NCBI GenBank assembly: GCA_012744475.1
Contig: JAAYBV010000007.1
Span: 1-64,000 of the forward strand
Direction: 5' to 3'
Source of the DNA: Phycisphaerae bacterium
GTDB lineage: Bacteria; Planctomycetota; Phycisphaerae; Sedimentisphaerales; Anaerobacaceae
DNA length: 64,000 nucleotides
Positions 15,916-22,837 of the stretch are shown piece after piece; the stretch's first letter is position 1, and every line of letters starts with the position of its first letter. Both the position numbers and the translations under genes were made by a program. The notes below the pieces were generated by a model, which was not told the DNA's origin, searched no databases, and worked only from the letters and a program-made list of their open reading frames with translations.

Positions 15916-16230
15916 TCACGGCGCCGGCAGCGGGTCCTCGGGCGGTGACAATCCCGCGATCATGCCGAGAATCTTCCGCGCCGCCGCATACGCCTGCGCC
16001 GCCGAGCACTCCTGACTGGCCATGTCACTGATGAACTCCTGGGCCGCCTCGTGGGCGGCTCGCTCCTGTGGGCACTCGCCCAGGAGATAAAGCAAGGCGC
16101 CCGCCCCGACGTAGACGGCCTTGGCGATCTGGGTCTTGGCCTGTTCGTCGTGCCCGGCCTCAATGTACCTGCCAGCCTCGGCCATCTTGGCCAGCGCGAA
16201 GTTCCAGACTTGGGCGGCTTGCGGATTCAT
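15916..16230 (-). CDS. small helical hypothetical protein
   Basis: A 104-residue protein that is almost entirely helical (FALAKMAEAGRYIEAG, IAKAVYVGAGALLYLLGE, AYAAARKILGMIAGL), with three Cys and a Pro-rich end. The spacing looks like two or three antiparallel helices. The frame is clean and lies between the PAP2 and beta-barrel genes on the same strand. No family is recognised. Confidence 0.5.
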   Translation of the reverse strand: MNPQAAQVWNFALAKMAEAGRYIEAGHDEQAKTQIAKAVYVGAGALLYLLGECPQERAAHEAAQEFISDMASQECSAAQAYAAARKILGMIAGLSPPEDPLPAP

Positions 16231-16279
16231 GCGCGCTTCTCGCGCTCGATGCGGACGGCAAGGCGACAGGAAGACCGAC

Positions 16280-16816
16280 TCAGATCCGAAAGAGCAGTCC
16301 CACGTTGATCCCCAGGCCGTCGACGTCGGCTTCGGTGATGTTCTCCAGTTCGTCTTCGGCGCTGTCGACGTCGGCTTCGAGGAACAGCCAGCGAACCTCG
16401 GCCAGGATGGAGACCTTGTGGAAGCCGATCTCTAGGCCCGCCAGCGGGAAGAAGCCCACCTCGTCGTCGAGGTCGGCATCGTCGGCGTCGAAGAAGTAGT
16501 AGCCGGCGCCGGCGCCGATGTACGGCACGATGTGCTCGAAGAGGATCGGGAAGTTCAGCAGGGCCGCCGCTTCCAGCGGGATCATGTCGACGTTGGTGTC
16601 GTCGAAGTGGATCCAACTGGCGCGGGCGTCGATGCTGAGGATGTCGATGGGATTGAGCTCGACTTTGGCGCCGCCTCCGTAGCCCTCGCCGAGGTCATCG
16701 GAGTCCAGATAGGCCCCGAAGACGCCGCACTCCAGCCCCGAACCGGTCGAACAGCCCGCCCCGGCCAGTGCCAGGACCGCCAACGACAGCAAGACGGCAA
16801 ATCCTTTTGCGTTCAT
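16280..16816 (-). CDS. outer-membrane beta-barrel lipoprotein
   Basis: A 178-residue exported protein. MNAKGFAVLLSLAVLALAGA precedes Cys in a lipobox (LAGAGC), so it is probably lipidated. The remainder has alternating strands with GAKVELNPIDILSIDA, PYIGAGAGYYFFDADDADL and GLEIGFHKVSILAEVRWLF, ending in a strand INVGLLFRI with a C-terminal Ile, as in small eight-stranded outer-membrane barrels. An acidic loop is rich in Asp. The ATG at 16816 follows AAGGAG. The role is unknown. Confidence 0.7.
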   Translation of the reverse strand: MNAKGFAVLLSLAVLALAGAGCSTGSGLECGVFGAYLDSDDLGEGYGGGAKVELNPIDILSIDARASWIHFDDTNVDMIPLEAAALLNFPILFEHIVPYIGAGAGYYFFDADDADLDDEVGFFPLAGLEIGFHKVSILAEVRWLFLEADVDSAEDELENITEADVDGLGINVGLLFRI

Positions 16817-16914
16817 GCCAGACTCCTTCACAGGGTTTTGGCCGATAAGCTATCCGGCGCGCCGGCCCGCCGCAATCAGAAAATCCGCGACCCGAGAGCA
16901 CGTCTCTGCGCCGG

Positions 16915-17084
16915 GTGGCAGCGGCAAGCGCAACTTGCCGATGGGCCTGACCCCACGCCTGTCACCATCGGTGTGGCAGCCTCAAGTCCGTAGGACTTGG
17001 GGATGGCAGAAGGTGTCGCCATCTCTGGACACGCAAGACCAGATCGTATCCGCCATCCCCAAGGCTGCGCCTTGAGGCTGCCAC
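16915..17084. repeat. GTGGCAGC repeats: partial plus full palindrome
   Basis: A partial GTGGCAGCGGCAAGCGCAAC copy at 16915-16952 is followed by a full element. In the latter, GTGGCAGCCTCAAG at 16973-16986 is the exact inverse of 17071-17084, and the inner CTTGGGGATGG is the inverse of CCATCCCCAAG. The element is 112 bases. It lies directly upstream of the TerS-like gene. The gap 16817-17142 holds nothing else visible. Confidence 0.75.
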
Positions 17085-17142
17085 ACACCAGCGCGATACA
17101 TCATAGGAGTGAAACGAAGACCTTGGAAAGGAAGGTGTCACG

Positions 17143-17574
17143 ATGTCCGAATCGAAACGACTGACGAAGCGGCAGCGCGCCGTGATCGAAGACCTCTTCG
17201 CCGACCAGGCGAACGAGCGGGAGGTGCTCGACAGGCACAATGTCAGCGCCGCACTGTACGACCGGTGGCTGGGCGACGAGCGATTCCGCCAGTGCGTGGA
17301 GGAGCGGATCGCGCGGGCCTATCGTCAGGCGCGTCTGATCCTGGCCCGCAACGCACCACAGGCCGCCCAGAAGTTGATCGAGCTGACCGGCTGCCCGAAG
17401 GAAGATCTCGCCCGCAGAGCCTGCCTCGACATCATCGCCCCGCCGGCCGACGCCCGCCCGAAGGAAGCGCCGCCCGCCAACGCCGCCAGTGACCCGGCCG
17501 CAGAACTGCCCCCCGAAACCGCCGCCCGCCTCCTGGCCGCCCTGGCCAATACCGGCGATGAAAATGCCGACTGA
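17143..17574 (+). CDS. terminase-small-subunit-like HTH protein
   Basis: A 143-residue protein. Residues 5-45 form a helix-turn-helix (LTKRQRAVIEDLFADQ, then VLDRHNVSAALYDRWLGDER), then a long helical part (IARAYRQARLILARNAPQAA, KLIELTGCPKEDLARRACLD) and a Pro/Ala tail. This order matches phage terminase small subunits of the phBC6A51 type, which bind the packaging site and deliver it to the large subunit. It stands alone, with a 112-base palindrome upstream and efp convergent downstream. Its likely partner TerL is 29 kb away at 46526. The start follows AAGGAAGGTG. A generic HTH protein is the alternative. Confidence 0.6.
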   Translation: MSESKRLTKRQRAVIEDLFADQANEREVLDRHNVSAALYDRWLGDERFRQCVEERIARAYRQARLILARNAPQAAQKLIELTGCPKEDLARRACLDIIAPPADARPKEAPPANAASDPAAELPPETAARLLAALANTGDENAD

Positions 17575-17597
17575 TCCGTTCGAGCAGCGCGATGCGC

Positions 17598-18158
17598 CTA
17601 TTCCTTGGCGCGGCCGAGGTAGGAGCCGTCGGCGGTGCTGATGCGGACGACCTCGCCGATGCTGATGAAGGGCGGCACGCGGGTCTTGAGTCCCGTTTCG
17701 AGCGTGGCTTCTTTCAACTGCTTCGTGGCGGTCGCGCCCTTGATGCCGGGCTCAGTGTCGGTGACTTCCAGGTCGACCGTGTTGGGCAGTTCGAGACTGA
17801 CCACGTTGCCGTTGTGGACAGAGACGGTGATCGTCGTGTTGGGTTTGAAGTACTTGATCGCGTCGCCCACGACGTCGTCGCTGACGGTGATCTGATCGTA
17901 GGTCTTGTTGTCCATGAGGATGTGGCCGGTGCCGTCGGAATAAAGATATTCCATATCGCGTCGGTCGAGAAAGGCCTGGTCAACTTCCTCGGTGGAGCGC
18001 AGGCGCTTTTCGAGCATGACGCCGTCGGCAAGCCGGCGGAGCTTGGCCTGGACGAAGGCCCGCAGGTTGCCCGGGGTCACGTGGGTCGCCTGCGCACAGA
18101 CACACAGTTGCCCGTCGATCATGAAGGCCATTCCCGGCCGCATATCACTTGCTTTCAC
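17598..18158 (-). CDS. efp: elongation factor P, non-Lys/Arg loop
   Basis: A 186-residue translation factor that helps ribosomes through proline runs. All three beta-barrel domains are present, with the family landmarks AFVQAKLRRL, LYSDGTGHILMDN and VELEVTDTEPGIKGATA-like sequence (here DLEVTDTEPGIKGATAT). I chose the GTG at 18158, behind GAGG; this gives the normal length, whereas the frame is open 45 bases upstream. The loop that reaches the ribosome reads THVTPGNLRAF: the residue equivalent to E. coli Lys34 is Asn31, so neither the lysylation (EpmA) nor the rhamnosylation (EarP, Arg) substrate residue is present. No modification gene is nearby. Confidence 0.95.
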   Translation of the reverse strand: MKASDMRPGMAFMIDGQLCVCAQATHVTPGNLRAFVQAKLRRLADGVMLEKRLRSTEEVDQAFLDRRDMEYLYSDGTGHILMDNKTYDQITVSDDVVGDAIKYFKPNTTITVSVHNGNVVSLELPNTVDLEVTDTEPGIKGATATKQLKEATLETGLKTRVPPFISIGEVVRISTADGSYLGRAKE

Positions 18159-18350
18159 CGCAGTATCCTCGGGATAGAACGTCGCTCTTACACCGCCTGC
18201 CACCGCGGGCAGGACAAAGAGGTCGAGGCATCGTGATACCGTGGTGAGGCGCTGGCGTCAAGCGTAAATCCCCCCGGAAAACCTCGAAACCTCGGGGGCT
18301 CCCTCTGCTCGCCGGCAAGCGGCGTGCCCCTTGCCCTGGTCGGGCGGCCC

Positions 18351-18383
18351 AAAAAAACGGGCCGTAGGAGTGCCCCACGGCCC
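18351..18383 (-). terminator. rho-independent terminator
   Basis: Read on the minus strand, GGGCCGT and ACGGCCC pair around an 11-base loop and are followed by G and seven T. It ends the transcript of the PEP-CTERM-like gene just upstream. Confidence 0.8.
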
Positions 18384-18408
18384 GGCAGAATCTGACTATC
18401 GCAGCGGG

Positions 18409-19185
18409 CTACGACCTTTGGCGTCTGCGGAACCAGCCGGCCAGGCTGAGCCCTATGCCGCTCAAAAGGGCCGCACCGGGCGCCGGGGCGTGGACCGCCG
18501 GAGGGGTCTCGACCTGACGCACAGACCATTCCTCATAGCCGCCGTCGTTCTTGTAGTTCTCACCGAACTTCGAATACAGATAGACAAAATCCCCGCCGGA
18601 AAACCGCGTGTTTGGGATGTAGGCCAGCATGTCGGCGCTGCCGCTGCCGGGACCCTGGCTGACGGCGGCGTCCAGCTTGATCCAATTGTCGCCGGAGCCG
18701 TCCAGATCGAAGACCTTGGTTCCCAACTCCGGGTAGCCCCAGCGGTCCCCAGTATCGGCCAGATAGATCTCGATCTTGTCCAGTGACAGAAGGCTCTTCT
18801 CCCCCTTCTCCGGCCCTTTGGCCTCGTTGATGTCGAGCAGAAACTCGCGGTAGTCGAAACCGTCCAGGGTCACGACGGGCACGTCGGTCAGCCGCAGCGA
18901 TCGGGTGAATTTCTCGTCTGTTTTCTCATCGAATTCCGTCTTGCCATTTCGTCGTGCGTCGGTGTTATAACCCTGTTCTTTCAGCCCTCCATCGATTCGC
19001 ACGAACGACTCGATCTTGCCCGACCCAGCCGGGGCGAAGCTGCCCTGCACGAAGTAAGCGTCATTTATGGTGCAGATCGCACCAGACGCCGTCAGGTCGA
19101 GCGTCATGTCCGCGCGGACGTCCGCCAGGCCGAAGCAGGTCGCGATCAAAGCTGCACAGAGGAAAAACCGTGATCCGAACATCAC
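18409..19185 (-). CDS. PEP-CTERM-like exported protein
   Basis: A 258-residue exported protein. It starts with a signal peptide (FFLCAALIATCFGLADVRA) and ends with a sorting tail: APAPGAALLSGIGLSLAGWF followed by RRRQRS. This Pro-x-Pro, hydrophobic helix, Arg-cluster tail is the planctomycete variant of PEP-CTERM, which an exosortase would process. The body is a beta-rich domain with several Asp/Gly motifs (FDLDGSGDNWIKLDA, LDGFDYREFLLDINEAKG) and no known family. It has a strong promoter upstream and a terminator downstream, so it is transcribed by itself. Confidence 0.8.
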   Translation of the reverse strand: MMFGSRFFLCAALIATCFGLADVRADMTLDLTASGAICTINDAYFVQGSFAPAGSGKIESFVRIDGGLKEQGYNTDARRNGKTEFDEKTDEKFTRSLRLTDVPVVTLDGFDYREFLLDINEAKGPEKGEKSLLSLDKIEIYLADTGDRWGYPELGTKVFDLDGSGDNWIKLDAAVSQGPGSGSADMLAYIPNTRFSGGDFVYLYSKFGENYKNDGGYEEWSVRQVETPPAVHAPAPGAALLSGIGLSLAGWFRRRQRS

Positions 19186-19256
19186 CCATACCCCTCAAGA
19201 AGAAGCGCCACGATGGGATGCACACCCCACTCAAGTGCGTCACCCAATGAGCCTTT

Positions 19257-19284
19257 ATTATACCCATATTACCCATTATGTCAA
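19257..19284 (-). promoter_or_regulatory. strong sigma-70 promoter with tandem TACCCAT sites
   Basis: On the minus strand TTGACA (19279-19284) and TATAAT (19257-19262) are both exact consensus with a 16-base spacer. The spacer and -10 hold two direct TACCCAT units (19261-19267 and 19270-19276, plus-strand reading), which could bind a repressor. The start would be near 19250, 65 bases before the PEP-CTERM-like gene. Confidence 0.8.
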
Positions 19285-19423
19285 CGCGCGTGCAGACGTA
19301 CGTCACTCGGGTAGCCGAGGCGAACACCTCACGGCGAGCATAACGTCCTGTAATATCATGGGCATTGGGTCTGAAATCTTGGATAATGGGCAGGGATAGC
19401 CGTTGGCTGACGACCCGTGTATT

Positions 19424-20095
19424 TTACTGCCCAGCGGTCGCGATCCTGAGGCCGGCCTGAAAAGACTCGGGGATAGGGGCTTCGAGTGTCAGCTGTCGGC
19501 TGGAGAGCAAAGTCAGCCCCAGCCGCCAGGCATGGAGCATCATGCGGGCAAAACCCTGGCGCGTGGCCTCGTCGCCATAGACCGGATCGCCTGCGATCGG
19601 GTGGCCAAGGCTGTAGAGGTGGACGCGAATCTGATGACGCCGGCCGGTTCGCGGCCGGGCTTCAACGAGCGTTTGGGATCGGAAACGTTCGGCAACGCGG
19701 AACTCGGTCGTACTGGGCTTGCCCCGCTCGAGATCGACCGCGACCCGGCCCGAGCCGAACTGCCGCAACGGCCGGTCGATCACCCCGTCGTCTCCGGCGA
19801 TAACCCCTTGCACCAAAGCCAGATACGTCTTGTCGATGGCACGCGTCTCGAACAGCCGGTTGAGCCGGCGATGGGCCTCGGCGTGGCGGGCGAAGACGAT
19901 CAGTCCGCTGGTTTCCTTGTCGATTCGGTGGACGATGTAGAGCTTCTCGCGCCTTTCGGCGCAGAGCAGTTCGAACAGCGATCCGCCGCCCCTGTGCCGC
20001 TCGGGTATGGCGGCCAGGCCCTCGGGCTTGTCCACCGCCAGGATGTCATCATCTTCGTAGAGAAGGCTAATCGTCGCCAAGGAACAATGCCTCAC
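19424..20095 (-). CDS. RluA-family pseudouridine synthase
   Basis: A 223-residue RNA pseudouridine synthase of the RluA family, converting uridine to pseudouridine in rRNA or tRNA. The catalytic Asp lies in HRIDKETSGLIVFA (near residue 58); DKPEGLAAIP, ARPRTGRRHQIRVHL and GDPVYG are the other family boxes. It lacks an S4 domain, so it is at the small end of the family. It is divergent from rsmE, another rRNA-modifying gene, with both promoters in the 88-base gap. The exact target base is not predictable. Confidence 0.9.
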   Translation of the reverse strand: MRHCSLATISLLYEDDDILAVDKPEGLAAIPERHRGGGSLFELLCAERREKLYIVHRIDKETSGLIVFARHAEAHRRLNRLFETRAIDKTYLALVQGVIAGDDGVIDRPLRQFGSGRVAVDLERGKPSTTEFRVAERFRSQTLVEARPRTGRRHQIRVHLYSLGHPIAGDPVYGDEATRQGFARMMLHAWRLGLTLLSSRQLTLEAPIPESFQAGLRIATAGQ

Positions 20096-20129
20096 CAGAC
20101 GGCCCCGTGGTTATACTTTTCGGCCCGAA

Positions 20130-20158
20130 ACTATAATGAGCCGCCGCGAATTGAACAA
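20130..20158 (-). promoter_or_regulatory. candidate promoter of the RluA-family gene
   Basis: On the minus strand TTGTTC (20153-20158) and TATAGT (20130-20135) are 17 bases apart. The start would be near 20123, 28 bases before the gene. A TATAAT at 20162-20167 on the plus strand may belong to an rsmE promoter, but I see no good -35 for it. Confidence 0.5.
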
Positions 20159-20183
20159 AAGTATAATAAGATAGCTGCATCCT

Positions 20184-20933
20184 ATGAGCGCCAACCGCTT
20201 TTTCGTGTCGGAATCAGGATTTGAAGGCGATCTCGTTCGGCTCAGCGCCGAGCAGGCGCATCAGGTCTGCCACGTGCTGCGGCTCAAGGCAGGCGACGAG
20301 ATCGTCGTGCTGGACGGCGCGGGCGGCGAGTTTGACGTGACCCTGACGACCGCGGACAAGCGCGAGGCCGTCGGGCGGATCGTGGCCCGGCGACAGGCTA
20401 CAGGCGAGCCGACCGTGCGAATCACCCTGTTCCAGGGCCTGCTGGCCCGCGAGAAGTTCGAGTGGGTGCTCCAGAAGGGCACGGAGGTGGGCGTGTCGCG
20501 ATTCGTGCCGATCCAGACCGAGCGGACGCTGCTGCGGGCCAGGCAGATCGATCCGAAGAAGCTGGACCGCTGGCAGCGGATCGTCACCGAGGCCGCCGAG
20601 CAGTCGCATCGAGGCCGGGTGCCGCAGATCGAGCCGGCGATTACGTTTGCCCAGGCGCTGTCGCGCGTCGGCGAGTTCGACAGAGCGCTGATCGCCGCAA
20701 CGTCGGGCCAGGCCAGGACGCTGACCGAAGCCCTGGCGCCAAGCGGCGGAACTGTGGCGTCGGTCGCCATCCTGATCGGTCCCGAAGGCGGATTCAGCGA
20801 TGCCGAGACCGCCCAAGCCTGCGAGAGCGGCGGCATCCCGGTGAGTCTGGGCCCGCGCATCCTGCGGACCGAGACCGCCGCCATCGTCGCCCCGGCTCTC
20901 GTCCTGCACGTATTGGGGCAGATGCCGTCCTGA
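20184..20933 (+). CDS. rsmE: 16S rRNA m3U1498 methyltransferase
   Basis: A 249-residue SPOUT-class methyltransferase that makes 3-methyluridine at 16S rRNA position 1498 with SAM. The N-terminal PUA-like domain contains HQVCHVLRLKAGDEIVVLDG; the C-terminal knot has the family motifs LIGPEGGFSDAE and LGPRILRTETAAI. The length is normal. It is divergent from the RluA-family gene and precedes the TlpA-like gene by about 130 bases. Confidence 0.95.
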   Translation: MSANRFFVSESGFEGDLVRLSAEQAHQVCHVLRLKAGDEIVVLDGAGGEFDVTLTTADKREAVGRIVARRQATGEPTVRITLFQGLLAREKFEWVLQKGTEVGVSRFVPIQTERTLLRARQIDPKKLDRWQRIVTEAAEQSHRGRVPQIEPAITFAQALSRVGEFDRALIAATSGQARTLTEALAPSGGTVASVAILIGPEGGFSDAETAQACESGGIPVSLGPRILRTETAAIVAPALVLHVLGQMPS

Positions 20934-21065
20934 CGGGACCGCGCCATTTCCAATCCGGCGTCGTGCGGGTATGATGGTGTCATGGCAGACAGGGAACATC
21001 TCAATCAACTGGAGGCGGTGCTTGGCGGATTGCGCGAGACTGCCCAACAAAAGAAGGGAGCGATC

Positions 21066-22034
21066 ATGAAGACAAGAGCGGGTCTTTGCCTGGGTGTTGC
21101 GGCGTTGCTGATTCTGGCGGTCCTTGTTGGTGCGGCCCAGAGGGATGCGTCCCAGCCTGCGCCAGGTCAGATCGGCGACCCGGCGGCACCGCTGACGGGG
21201 TTGCAGTGGATCAAGGCTGGACCGGTGCAGCTTGAAAGAGGCTCGATCTACGTGGTCGAGTTCTGGGCGACCTGGTGCCCGCCCTGCCGGACGAGCATCC
21301 CGCATCTGACCGAGATCCAGCGGCAATTCAAGGACCAGGGCGTGACGATCATCGGCATCTCCGACGAGACCGCCGATATCGTCAAGCCGTTCGTCGCCCA
21401 GATGGATGAGCAGAAGAAGATGGAATACGCCGTCGCTATCGACCGCGAGGGCCAGGTCCACAAAGGCTATATGGAAGCCTTCGGCGTTCGAGGCATCCCC
21501 CACGCATTCATCGTGGGCAAGGAGGGCAACCTTCTCTGGCACGGGCACCCCATGGCCGGCATGGACGCCGTCCTCAAGGAGGTCGTCGCAGGACAGTTCG
21601 ACCACGTCGCCTACGCCAGAAAGAAGGCCGCCGAGGAGAAGGAAGAGGCCCGCGTGCTCGCGCTGTACAAGAACTACTTCACAGCCGTCGGCACGAACCC
21701 CGGCGAAGCAGCGACAATCGGCGCGCAGCTCGTCGACTCGGACAACACCGCCATGCTGAACGCTTTGGCCTGGCGGATTCTGACCGATGTGCCGCAAGAG
21801 AGCCGCGACCTCGAACTGGCCCGCGCCGCCGCCGCCAAGGCCGTCACGCTGACCGAGGAAAAGAACCCGTCCATTCTCGACACCTACGCCCTGGCGCTGT
21901 ACGAGCTGGGCAAGAAATACGTCGCCCAGGCCGTCACGCTCCAGAAGAAGGCCATCGAGCTGACCGACAACGCGCAGGCGAAGGAGAACCTGTCCAAAGC
22001 GCTCCAACGCTACGAGGCCGCCACCGTCGAGTAG
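21066..22034 (+). CDS. exported TlpA-like thioredoxin-fold protein
   Basis: A 322-residue exported thiol-disulfide protein. Residues 1-28 are a signal peptide (GLCLGVAALLILAVLVGAAQ). The thioredoxin fold carries the redox motif WATWCPPCRTSIPHL near residue 75 and the cis-Pro stretch GVRGIPHAFIV near 145. Residues 190-322 are helical, with an A-W-x-L-T pattern, and may be TPR-like. Such proteins reduce or shuffle disulfides in the periplasm, for instance in cytochrome c maturation, though no such genes are nearby. The ATG at 21066 follows GAAGGGAG; an in-frame ATG at 20982 would add a polar stretch before the signal peptide. Confidence 0.85.
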   Translation: MKTRAGLCLGVAALLILAVLVGAAQRDASQPAPGQIGDPAAPLTGLQWIKAGPVQLERGSIYVVEFWATWCPPCRTSIPHLTEIQRQFKDQGVTIIGISDETADIVKPFVAQMDEQKKMEYAVAIDREGQVHKGYMEAFGVRGIPHAFIVGKEGNLLWHGHPMAGMDAVLKEVVAGQFDHVAYARKKAAEEKEEARVLALYKNYFTAVGTNPGEAATIGAQLVDSDNTAMLNALAWRILTDVPQESRDLELARAAAAKAVTLTEEKNPSILDTYALALYELGKKYVAQAVTLQKKAIELTDNAQAKENLSKALQRYEAATVE

Positions 22035-22054
22035 ATAGCGTCGGAGAGTCCTGA

Positions 22055-22765
22055 ATGCCCGAAATGGGGAAGCTGTATCTGGTTTCGACGCCGATCGGGA
22101 ACCTCGGTGACATCACGTTACGGGCGCTGGAGACGCTGCGGGAGGTGGATTACGTCGCCAGCGAGGACACCCGCCGGACCGGCCTGCTGCTGAAGCACTT
22201 CGACATCAAGAAGCCCCAGATCTCGTTCCACGAGCACAATGAGCAGCGCGTCATCGGACGGATCATCGGGCTGCTTCGCGAAGGCAAGTCCGTCGCCGTG
22301 GTGACCAGCGCCGGCACGCCCAGCATCTCCGACCCCGGCTTCGTCGCGCTGTGGGAGGCGGTGAAGGAAGGTCTCGAAGTGACGGCGATTCCCGGTGCGA
22401 CGGCATTCGTTCCGGCCCTGGTGCTCTCGGGCATGCCGGTCTACAGCTTCACGTTCCGGGGCTTCCCCCCGCACAAACCCGGCAAGCGACGCAAGTTCCT
22501 GGAGATGGACAGAGACTCGCCCCACACGCTGATCTACTACGAAAGCCCCTACCGTCTGCGCAAGTTCCTCACCGAGGCGATGGAGGTCTTCGGCAATCGC
22601 CACGCGGCGGTCTGCAAGGAGCTGACCAAACTGTTCGAGCGCGTCACACGCGGCCGGCTGTCGCAGTTGCTCGACGACCTCGAAGAAAACCCCAAAGGCG
22701 AATACGTCATCGTCATCGCCGGCGCGGAAATTGGGGGCAATAGGGACGACGAGCCGGACGTCTGA
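22055..22765 (+). CDS. rsmI: 16S rRNA (cytidine-1402-2'-O)-methyltransferase
   Basis: A 236-residue RsmI, which methylates the 2'-hydroxyl of C1402 in 16S rRNA with SAM. The family signature [20 protein letters not shown] opens the protein, followed by [27 protein letters not shown] and [12 protein letters not shown]. The length is slightly short compared with E. coli, the C-terminal domain being trimmed. It lies 20 bases behind the TlpA-like gene and is likely co-transcribed with it. Confidence 0.95.
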   Translation: MPEMGKLYLVSTPIGNLGDITLRALETLREVDYVASEDTRRTGLLLKHFDIKKPQISFHEHNEQRVIGRIIGLLREGKSVAVVTSAGTPSISDPGFVALWEAVKEGLEVTAIPGATAFVPALVLSGMPVYSFTFRGFPPHKPGKRRKFLEMDRDSPHTLIYYESPYRLRKFLTEAMEVFGNRHAAVCKELTKLFERVTRGRLSQLLDDLEENPKGEYVIVIAGAEIGGNRDDEPDV

Positions 22766-22837
22766 CCTGCGCTGGGTCTGTGATCCGGTTTCGCTTGGCC
22801 CGTCCGCCGCAACGCGTGCTCTTGGAGGTACCGCAGC

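Noticed and set aside
16915-17084. CRISPR-like array from repeated GTGGCAGC units
   Set aside because: Units are inverted rather than direct, spacers are irregular, and there are no cas genes.
20214-22007. Long open frame of 597 codons on the minus strand
   Set aside because: It runs antisense to rsmE and the TlpA-like gene, has no family features and is explained by the high GC at third codon positions.
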